Below are positions 24,704 to 32,800 of a DNA stretch of 43,474 nucleotides, piece after piece. The stretch is taken from assembly GCA_029558535.1 (NCBI GenBank), contig JAKQEK010000058.1:1-43474 (forward strand), written 5' to 3'. This stretch comes from Bacteroidota bacterium (GTDB taxonomy: Bacteria; Bacteroidota; Bacteroidia; Bacteroidales; ML635J-15). Positions within the stretch are counted from its first letter, which is position 1, and each line of letters opens with the position of its first letter. A program made the translations under genes and the position numbers. The notes below the pieces were generated by a model. That model made no database searches. It saw nothing but the letters and a program-made list of their open reading frames with translations, and was not told the DNA's origin.

Positions 24704-26131
24704 ATGGCGAAAAAGTGTGAAGAAATATGGGATAAATGTTTACAAATCATAAAGGATAATGTTCCTAAGAATAGTTATCGTACATGGTTTGAACCTATTA
24801 TTCCCTTGGATATTACAGAAAATGTGCTGACAATTCAGGTTCCCAGTACTTTTTTCTACGAATTCATTGAAGAGCAGTTTTTGGATTTATTGAAAAAAAC
24901 TCTACATAAGGTTATCGGTCAGGATGCAAAATTGGAATACCATGTTGTAATGGAAAATAATTCTAATTCTGAAAGACCATATACACTAAAAATTCCTGCT
25001 AGAGACAAGACAGTACTTGTTAATCACCCTGTTCAGATGCCTTTGGATCTTGAGGCTAATTCTATTGTTAATCCATTTATAATTCCGGGAATAAAGAAAG
25101 TTCATGTTGATCCACATTTAAACCCTGAATATACATTTGATAATTTTGTTGAAGGAGAATGTAATCGTTTGGCAAGATCTGCAGGTTATGCAGTTGCTCA
25201 GAATCCCGGAGGAACGGCTTTTAATCCTTTATTTGTTTATGGCGGTTCAGGTCTTGGAAAAACTCACCTTGCTCAAGCTATTGGTATAGAAGTTAAAAAA
25301 GTTATGCCCGAAAAAGTAGTTCTTTATGTTGATGCAAATAAGTTCCTTACACAATATATGGAAGCTACTCGTAACAATAATCGTAATGATTTTATACATT
25401 TTTATCAAATGATAGATGTGTTAATCGTTGACGATGTTCAGTATTTTTCAAAGAAAGAAGGTACTCAGGAAGTATTTTTCCATATATTCAATCATTTACA
25501 TCAGCATAGCAAACAATTGATCTTAACTTCGGATAAACCACCGGTCGAGTTGAACGGCATGGAACAGAGATTATTATCAAGATTTAAATGGGGATTGTCA
25601 GCTGATTTACAGGAACCTGATTTTGAAACTAGAATAAAAGTTCTTAAAAAGAAAACATATAAAGATGGAATAGTAATTAAAGAGGAAATACTTGAGTATA
25701 TTGCCTCTCATATTACTAATAATATTCGCGAACTTGAAGGTGCACTTATTTCTTTGTTAGCTCAATCTACTTTGAATAAAAAGGAAATTACGATGGAGCT
25801 TGCAAAAGATATGATTGACAAGCTTGTTAAGAGTACACGGCGTGAAATTTCTATTGATTATATTCAGAAGGTCGTTTGTAATTATTTCTCTATGCCGGTT
25901 GATTTGCTTAGTTCAAAAACCAGAAAAAGAGAAATTGTGCAAGCAAGACAAATTGCTATGTATTTTGCAAAAAGTATGACAAAAGCTTCACTCGCATCAA
26001 TTGGTGCTTCTATTGGAGGCAAAGATCATGCGACTGTGCTTCATGCTTGCAAAACAGTAAATAATCTTCTCGAAACAGACAAACGTTTTAAGTCTGATCT
26101 AGAAGAGATAGAAAAAAGACTTAAAATGTAA
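24704..26131 (+). CDS. dnaA: Chromosomal replication initiator protein DnaA
   Basis: A 475-residue replication initiator. Domain I (1-85) has the WF motif region YRTWFEPI and binds helicase. Domain III (~135-350) is the AAA+ core with Walker A GGSGLGKT at 180-187, Walker B IVDDVQ at 241-246, and an arginine finger/sensor region LLSRFKWG. Domain IV (~375-475) is the DnaA-box-binding helix-turn-helix with the signature GGKDHATVLHACKTV. The length and the long linker-poor domain II are normal for Bacteroidota. Unlike in many bacteria, dnaN and recF do not follow; an EamA transporter comes next, beyond a hairpin terminator. The start MAKKCEEIWDKCLQII is well placed. Confidence 0.97.
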   Translation: MAKKCEEIWDKCLQIIKDNVPKNSYRTWFEPIIPLDITENVLTIQVPSTFFYEFIEEQFLDLLKKTLHKVIGQDAKLEYHVVMENNSNSERPYTLKIPARDKTVLVNHPVQMPLDLEANSIVNPFIIPGIKKVHVDPHLNPEYTFDNFVEGECNRLARSAGYAVAQNPGGTAFNPLFVYGGSGLGKTHLAQAIGIEVKKVMPEKVVLYVDANKFLTQYMEATRNNNRNDFIHFYQMIDVLIVDDVQYFSKKEGTQEVFFHIFNHLHQHSKQLILTSDKPPVELNGMEQRLLSRFKWGLSADLQEPDFETRIKVLKKKTYKDGIVIKEEILEYIASHITNNIRELEGALISLLAQSTLNKKEITMELAKDMIDKLVKSTRREISIDYIQKVVCNYFSMPVDLLSSKTRKREIVQARQIAMYFAKSMTKASLASIGASIGGKDHATVLHACKTVNNLLETDKRFKSDLEEIEKRLKM

Positions 26132-26140
26132 TTATATTTG

Positions 26141-26165
26141 TGGGGCATCAAAGCCCCATATTTTT
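26141..26165 (+). terminator. Rho-independent terminator of dnaA
   Basis: TGGGGC (26141-26146) pairs perfectly with GCCCCA (26153-26158) around a 6-base loop, followed by TATTTTT. It begins 10 bases after the dnaA stop. Confidence 0.75.
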
Positions 26166-26170
26166 ATCCT

Positions 26171-27046
26171 ATGATCTGGTTACTTTTTAGTATTTTATCA
26201 TCCGCCGGAATTTATGTGATATTTAAATTTGTTGATAAAGGTAAAATGCCTTTATTGAACATCATTGTCATTAATTATCTTATAGCTGCTATATTTGGAT
26301 TTTTATTAGCCGGAAAATTCCCGTTTCATGATATTTTAAAATCAGAATGGCTTTTAACAGGTCTGATTTTGGGTGTATTGCTAATTGTACTGTTTTTTAT
26401 GGTGGGCTTATCTTCTGCAAAAGCCGGTATATCAATTACTACAGTTGCTTGTAAAATGGCCGTTGCCATTCCAATGGTTTTTGCAATTATCGCCTATAAA
26501 GAAAGTGTGGGAATTGTTAAAATAATTTCTATAATATTTGCATTAGCAGCAGTAATCCTAAGTGTTTATAAGAAGAGCTCAACTAATTCAAAATTTAATA
26601 AACTATCAATAATTTTACCGTTGGCACTATTTATTGGAATGGGAATAGAAAACTCACTTTTAATCTTTTCAAAAGAAAAATATATAAATGCCGATATGAG
26701 CTCTGTTTATACTGCAAGTTTATTTAGTGTGGCTTTGCTGTCGGGATTATTACTGATTAGTTTTAAGCCGATTATGATTAAGAACTTTGCTAATTCGAAG
26801 ATTTGGTTAACAGGAACTTTATTAGGTTTGACCAATTTTGGTTCTATTTACTTTATGTTAAGAGCACTTAATTCTGAAGTTTTTACTAACTCGGTAACTT
26901 ATGGGATTGTTAATATTGGTATAGTTACAATAAGCGTCTTAGTAGGAACCCTTTTCTTTAAAGAAAAGCTGTCGAAACTGAATATTTCAGGAGTTGTTAT
27001 ATCAATAATAGCTATAATTCTACTTACTTATGCTGATTCGGTATAA
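26171..27046 (+). CDS. EamA/DMT-family membrane transporter
   Basis: A 291-residue integral membrane protein with about ten hydrophobic segments arranged as two similar halves, as in the drug/metabolite transporter superfamily. EamA-type features are a start with WLLFSILSSAGIYVIFKF, an SSAKAGISITTVACK segment in the first half, and a FFKEKLSKLNISGVVIS segment before the last helix. The substrate is unknown. The frame is open to a TTG at 26138, but that codon lies next to the terminator hairpin, so the ATG at 26171, which starts directly at the first helix, is chosen. Its stop overlaps the start of the next gene by one base (TAATG). Confidence 0.85.
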   Translation: MIWLLFSILSSAGIYVIFKFVDKGKMPLLNIIVINYLIAAIFGFLLAGKFPFHDILKSEWLLTGLILGVLLIVLFFMVGLSSAKAGISITTVACKMAVAIPMVFAIIAYKESVGIVKIISIIFALAAVILSVYKKSSTNSKFNKLSIILPLALFIGMGIENSLLIFSKEKYINADMSSVYTASLFSVALLSGLLLISFKPIMIKNFANSKIWLTGTLLGLTNFGSIYFMLRALNSEVFTNSVTYGIVNIGIVTISVLVGTLFFKEKLSKLNISGVVISIIAIILLTYADSV

Positions 27047-27651
27047 TGAATGATAAGTATAAAACGATAGAAGATTGTTCAGAGGGATTTTTTTCTGATA
27101 AAGGAAGCAAATTTCTAGCTTTTGCTTACCCTGTAAAAAAGGAAGGGGAGATAAAACAAATTATAAATGATGTTAAAAAAAAGTACCATGATGCTCGCCA
27201 TCATGTTTACGCATACATAATCGGTTATAATCAGGAAAGTTTTAGAGCAAATGATGATGGAGAACCGACAAATAGTTCGGGAATGCCCCTATTGGGACAA
27301 ATTCGTTCGTTCGGACTAACAAATGTTTTAATAATCGTAGTTAGATATTTCGGTGGCACTAAATTAGGAATACCGGGTTTGATAAATGCATATAAGTCAG
27401 CCGCCAAGGATGCAATTGAAAACGCCAAAATTGTTGATAAGACAATTATGCAAGGTTTTATTATTAGTTTTGATTATCCTGAAATGAATTTTGTTATGAA
27501 ATTGATTAAGGATTTTAAAGCTGAGATAAAGATGCAGGATTTTAAGGAAAATTGTAAAATTATTTTAGAAATAAGTATATCTTTACATGAGGATTTGTTT
27601 AAAGCTTTAAGTCAAAATACAAAAATTAAGATTGAAGATTTTAATGAGTAA
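27046..27651 (+). CDS. YigZ/IMPACT-family protein
   Basis: A 201-residue member of the YigZ (UPF0029/IMPACT) family. The family signature is visible as HHVYAYIIG, then DDGEPTNSSGMP at residues 70-81, then VVRYFGGTKLG at 98-108. The C-terminal ~70 residues form the ferredoxin-like DUF1949 domain. Eukaryotic IMPACT acts on the translation-control kinase GCN2; the bacterial role is not settled. It overlaps the transporter before it by one base and the acyltransferase after it by 8 bases. Confidence 0.9.
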   Translation: MNDKYKTIEDCSEGFFSDKGSKFLAFAYPVKKEGEIKQIINDVKKKYHDARHHVYAYIIGYNQESFRANDDGEPTNSSGMPLLGQIRSFGLTNVLIIVVRYFGGTKLGIPGLINAYKSAAKDAIENAKIVDKTIMQGFIISFDYPEMNFVMKLIKDFKAEIKMQDFKENCKIILEISISLHEDLFKALSQNTKIKIEDFNE

Positions 27652-28195
27652 GTTTTTAGCAAAATTATTTATTAAGGCAGGAAGATGGAAATACAATGAT
27701 TTTCCTGATGTTGAAAAAGCCGTTGTGTTAATGGCTCCTCATACTAGTATGTGGGATTTTGTTTTGGGAAAGATGTATTTTGCAATGCATGGTTATAAGC
27801 CTGTTGTGTTGATTAAGAAAGAGGCATTTGTCTGGCCTTTTGGATACTTTCTAAAAAAGATGGGCGGAATTCCTGTTGACAGAGGAAAAAGAACAGGATT
27901 GACAGATATGGCAATTGAATCATTTGCAAAAGCAAAGGGCCGTTTTTATTTGGTAATTACTCCAGAAGGGACGCGCAAGAAAACAAAAAACTGGAAAAAA
28001 GGATTTATAAGAATTGCAAAAGCTGCAAATGTGCCGGTTGTTATGGGCTATTTGGACTGCAGTACTCGAAATATGGGTATATTAGGATTACTTGATATGT
28101 TCGGAACAGATGAAGAAATAATGGAAAGGTTAAAGAAACATTATTTGGGATTTACAGGATTACATAAAAACAAATTTGAAACAGGGTATGAATAA
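27644..28195 (+). CDS. PlsC-like 1-acylglycerol-3-phosphate acyltransferase
   Basis: A 183-residue acyltransferase of the LPLAT/PlsC superfamily, likely acting at the inner membrane on lysophosphatidate or a related lipid. The catalytic HX4D motif is HTSMWD (His33, Asp38) and the substrate-binding PEGT motif is at 107-110. A hydrophobic segment FVWPFGYFL precedes GGIPVDRG, a third family block. The ATG at 27644 (ATGAGTAA overlap with the YigZ stop) is preferred over the in-frame TTG at 27632. At under 190 residues it is shorter than E. coli PlsC, as in a Bacteroidota subgroup, so substrate choice is open. Confidence 0.88.
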   Translation: MSKFLAKLFIKAGRWKYNDFPDVEKAVVLMAPHTSMWDFVLGKMYFAMHGYKPVVLIKKEAFVWPFGYFLKKMGGIPVDRGKRTGLTDMAIESFAKAKGRFYLVITPEGTRKKTKNWKKGFIRIAKAANVPVVMGYLDCSTRNMGILGLLDMFGTDEEIMERLKKHYLGFTGLHKNKFETGYE

Positions 28196-28964
28196 ATTAA
28201 AAGTATCTTCCATACAAATAAATGTTGTTTGGGAAAACTCAGAAGAAAATATTAGGAATATTAGAAATTTTATCTTTTCAAATCCAGGATCTGATTTGTA
28301 TGTTTTACCTGAAATGTTTAACACAGGTTTTATTGATAATGTTTCTGAATTTGGAGAAGATTTAACCGGTAAAACAGTAACAGAAATTAAAGAAATATCA
28401 AGAATAAGTGAAGCTGCAATATGTGGTTCCATTGTTTTGATGGAGGAGGGAAAATATTATAATGCCTGTTTGTTTATAAAGCCTGATGGATCTATTAGAG
28501 TATATAAAAAAAGGCATTTGTTTAAATATGGTGGAGAAGGAGATGTGTTTAGTAAAGGAAATGATAGAGTAATAGTTGAATATTTAGGTTGGCGTATTAT
28601 ATTAATGGTATGTTATGATTTAAGATTTCCGGTTTGGAGTAGAAATTGCGATGATTATGATATGATGATTTATGTATCTAATTGGCCAGAAGTTCGCCGT
28701 AGTGTTTTTGACATTCTTCTAAGAGCCAGAGCAATCGAAAATCAGGCATACTTAGTTTCATGCAATAGAATAGGAGAGGACGGGAAGCATATCAAATATA
28801 ATGGAGGCTCATGTATTATTGATTATAAAGGTGATACAATTGTTACAGCTACAGATAACAGTGAAGAAATTATAAGTACTGAACTTGATTTAGAAGAGTT
28901 GCAATTATATAAAAAACAATTCCCTGCCCAGGATGACAGAGAATTGTTTGAAATAATCCGTTAA
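28188..28964 (+). CDS. Nitrilase-superfamily amidohydrolase (omega-amidase, YafV-like)
   Basis: A 258-residue carbon-nitrogen hydrolase. The catalytic triad is Glu42 (LPEMFNTGF), Lys108 (YKKRHLF) and Cys142 (MVCYDLRFP). The LPEMFNTGF and CYDLRFPVW patterns are close to the YafV/Nit2 omega-amidase group, which hydrolyses alpha-ketoglutaramate and 2-oxosuccinamate, so a metabolite-repair role is likely. The ATG at 28188 overlaps the acyltransferase stop by 8 bases; an in-frame TTG at 28176 is less likely. It is the last gene of the operon, and its stop codon directly abuts the stop codon of the convergent PorP/SprF gene. Confidence 0.88.
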   Translation: MNKLKVSSIQINVVWENSEENIRNIRNFIFSNPGSDLYVLPEMFNTGFIDNVSEFGEDLTGKTVTEIKEISRISEAAICGSIVLMEEGKYYNACLFIKPDGSIRVYKKRHLFKYGGEGDVFSKGNDRVIVEYLGWRIILMVCYDLRFPVWSRNCDDYDMMIYVSNWPEVRRSVFDILLRARAIENQAYLVSCNRIGEDGKHIKYNGGSCIIDYKGDTIVTATDNSEEIISTELDLEELQLYKKQFPAQDDRELFEIIR

Positions 28965-29876
28965 TTAGTATTTTCTTTCTCCAAGGCTTTTTGCTCCAAG
29001 AGGTAATCTGTAAGTAACCATAAGTTCGTATGAACCATTTTGATAAGACGCTATATCTGAAGTAGCAAAGTCAGCAGCAATTCCAAAATCGAATTCTTTA
29101 TATCTTACTCCCAACATAGAGACAATATCACCGCAAGTTCTGTAAGACAGTCCTACCCAATAATTGTCAAGATAAATACATTTTACATTTAAATCGAGTT
29201 GTGAGGGAGCTTTAAAACTTGTCTTGATTAACGCAGATGGTTCAAGGTCAAACTCAGGATCCAACTCAAATTTGTATCCTCCCATAATATTGAAATGTCT
29301 TACAAGTCTCCCCATATGTATTTCTTCTCCTCCTATTTTAATTGGAAGACCAATCATTTGATTAGCTGAAATACCTGCAAAATAATCTTCATGATATAAA
29401 TAGACACCGAAGTCTGATTCAGGTACTATTCTGGATTCACGTGTCCCGTAAATGTTAGGATCTTCAGGATCCAAAGCAACCAATTCTGTATAATCAAGCT
29501 GATATTGGAATAACTGAAATGATAATCCAAATGATAATTTGGCTTCGTCAAAAATGGGTAAGAAATAAGAATAATTCAAATTAATTCCGATTTTCTGCTC
29601 GTGTCCAAACCTGTCAACAAATAAAATACCACCTACACCCATGTTGTATTGAGTGAAACAATAATGAGCGTTCAGCATTTGTGTTGAAGGTGCGTTTTCA
29701 AATCCTACCCACTGCTGTCTGACTAATAATTGAATAGGAATATCAGGTTCGCTACCAGTTACGCCCGGATTTACAAGCATTCTGTTAAACATATATTGAC
29801 TATACACAGGAAGTTGTTGAGCACTAATAACTCCATAAATTCCTATTGCGAATATTATAAAAATTAACTTTTTCAT
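28965..29876 (-). CDS. PorP/SprF-family T9SS outer-membrane protein
   Basis: A 303-residue outer-membrane protein of the PorP/SprF family. It has a signal peptide at 1-19 (VISAQ) and then the family opening QLPVYSQYMFNRMLVNPGVTGS, shown here as LPVYSQYMFN plus LVNPGVTG, followed by VRQQWVGFENAP. The rest is a 14-strand-like beta pattern ending in YELMVTYRLPLG. In Flavobacterium johnsoniae SprF is required for secretion of SprB, the giant adhesin encoded next to it. This gene lies 12 bases downstream of the 1759-residue type B T9SS protein on the same strand, which fits such a partnership. Confidence 0.92.
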   Translation of the reverse strand: MKKLIFIIFAIGIYGVISAQQLPVYSQYMFNRMLVNPGVTGSEPDIPIQLLVRQQWVGFENAPSTQMLNAHYCFTQYNMGVGGILFVDRFGHEQKIGINLNYSYFLPIFDEAKLSFGLSFQLFQYQLDYTELVALDPEDPNIYGTRESRIVPESDFGVYLYHEDYFAGISANQMIGLPIKIGGEEIHMGRLVRHFNIMGGYKFELDPEFDLEPSALIKTSFKAPSQLDLNVKCIYLDNYWVGLSYRTCGDIVSMLGVRYKEFDFGIAADFATSDIASYQNGSYELMVTYRLPLGAKSLGERKY

Positions 29877-29888
29877 ATCTGTAAATTA

Positions 29889-32800
29889 TTAACGGATTAA
29901 ACTAATAGTACCTTTATATGTTATTTCATCGTCCAAAATAAGTATAAAAACGTAGGAGCCTGATGGTAGATTTCTTCCTTTTCGAGTTCCATCCCATCTG
30001 TTGATTACTTCGGCATATTCGAATCCTGTCCCTTCGAATTCAAATACTTCATCACCCCAACGGGTAAATATTTTTATACTGACTTTATTAAATGCTTCTA
30101 CGCCTTGAATCTTCCAGTTATCGTTGTAGCCATCAGCGTCAGGAGTGATAACAGTGGGTATTTTTAAATCTGCCGGTACAACAATTATTATTGTTGTATC
30201 CGAATCTCCACATTCGCCGGGAATAGTATATATTATTTGGAATTCGCCTATCCCTGAAAGTTCAGGATTAAATTGATATAATGTGTCAATACCAACGCCA
30301 ATCCATAAACCTCCAAGGTCAACAACTTCAATTTCAACAGGGTCGTCGTTATGCTTGAGTGTATCAAGAGGAGTTATAGTAGCATCAGCCCATTCGGCTA
30401 CAGTAATGTAAATAGTATCAGCATCAGAGCAAGGCCCGATATAGAAATATATTATTTCATGTGTTCCAACACCTGCGTCATAAAGGCTAAACTCTCCTGT
30501 AATAGGATTAACACCTTCTCCAATCCAGAATCCTCCGGGAGGGGTAGATTCGAGTAAAATAGTGTCATCATCATAGCAATAATAGTTATCTTCTGTAGTT
30601 ATTGTTGCAGGAAATTTTTCCAGAACATCAACTGTGATTACGGAACTATCACTGCAAACACCTATAATGGTATATTGTATTGTATGACTACCTATGCCCG
30701 CAAGATATGGACTGAACCATCCTGAAGTATCAACAACAGCAGTTCCACTCCACAATCCGCCTTCTTCGGCAGCTTGAAGAAGAACAGCGGGTGTGTCTTC
30801 ACAGAAAGGCCCTGCAGGAGTAATTGTCGCATCAGGTGACTGATTTACAATAATCTCAATTTGATCAGAATCTCCACAAACTCCGAGTAATTCGTAAGTA
30901 ATTGTGTGGTTCCCCGCACCGGCAGTAATTGGGTCAAATGTTCCGGTATTTTCATCTGTAATTCCTGGACCACTCCAAGTTCCACCGGTACTGGCTGCTG
31001 TTAAAGTGATTATACCATCATTGGTGCACATCGGAGAAACTTCGTCTATCGTAGCATCAAAGTCTCCATATACACTGATTGTAATTGTATCATCATCAAA
31101 ACAAGTACGGTCAATAGTGTAAATAATTTCATGATTTCCAATACCTGCAACGTCAGGATCAAAAATTCCTTCATCAACATCAATTATTCCGGGACCAGAC
31201 CATACGCCACCTTCTTCAGCAGCAGTTAGAGTTATCTGACCTGAAGCACCTAAACAGAAAGGACCTACAGGATCAATAGTAGCATCTGGAGCTAAAAATA
31301 CAACCACAAATACATCGTCAGATGCATTTCCACAAACGCTTGAGAAATTATAAAAGACCTGATGCATACCGGGACCTGCGGCTTGAGGAGCAAACACTCC
31401 GAGATTTGAATTTATAATTCCGGGACCTGACCATACTCCACCTGTAACAGATGCTGTAAGAGTTACAGGCAAATCGTTTGAACATAATGGATCTACCTCG
31501 TCAATAGTAACTGTAGGAACTAAAAATACGGTAACTATTGCTTCGGTAGTACAACCGTTAGAATCCATGTAGGTAATAGTTGCCGAACCTTCTGCTACTG
31601 CTGTAACAACACCTGTATTATCTACAGTAGCAATATCTGTATCACCTGAAGTCCACGGCGTTGTAGAATGTGCAGTTCCGGAGCCTGTTAAAGTAGTAGT
31701 TAAACCAATTTCGCAAATTACAAGATTTCCACTGATTACTGGAGCAGGTAAAACTGTTAATGTAACAGCTATTCTGTCACTGGAGCAACCGGTTTCTAAA
31801 TCTATTGCTGCTGCATAATATGTATATACTCCGGATGCGATAACATCAGGGGTGTATGTTGTAGTAGCTAAAGCTAGTGGAATACCACCATATTGAGCTG
31901 CATACCAATTAATCTGATAATCTTCTACAGGTAATGGAGAATCAACAGTCAATGCCGGCACAACTTCTCCGGGACAAATTTCTTGATTTTGAGGGTTAGT
32001 TGGTTCTTCAACATCTACACCTTCGCAATTACAATCGGGAGCAGGGATGAACAAATTTGTTACACAAGCTGAATTGTCGGCAGTAATTGTTACATCAGAA
32101 GCAATTGGGATATCAATTACACTTAATCCATCAATTGTTCCTGCTGTTGTCGAAATGGTACCTGTACTATAAGTAAAATCTACAGTATATGTCAAGTAGC
32201 CTGGATCACAATGAATGCCAGTTATTACTAAATCAGTATTTTCATATATATTTAATTCAAAGCTTTGTTCATTATCACAAGTTACTTGTGAATCATAAAT
32301 ATATAATGTTACCGGATAAGCTCCAAAATCAGCGAATTCCAATATTTCGCCTGAATTGTACTGAGTTCCGTTTCCACCACTTTCAGTATAGTATGCCTGA
32401 TTTCCTGTTAAGTAATTTCCTTGAATTACCGGTAGTTGGAATTGGTCACAAACATTCTGATCTTCTAAGTCTGTAATTTGAGGGCTTTGGTACAATGTTA
32501 AAGTGAAGTTTTCTTCGCTATCACAAACTCCATTTATATCATAAATATATAAGGTAACAGGGTATGAACCAAAGTCAGTATAATTAATAACTTGACCACC
32601 TGTAAATGATATTCCACCACCGTTTGCCCATGTATAGTAGGCTTCATTTCCACTTAAATATGTTCCTGTTATAACAGGTAGCTGATATGAATCACAATGC
32701 GTCTGGTCAGCTATATCGTCAATATCAGGGAACATTCCAATTGTTAAACTAAAACTTTCCTCATCAGCGCAGGGCCCTTCTGTGTCATAAATATATAAAG

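Noticed and set aside
26138..26170. Upstream TTG start for the EamA transporter
   Set aside because: It overlaps the dnaA terminator hairpin and adds residues before the first membrane helix.
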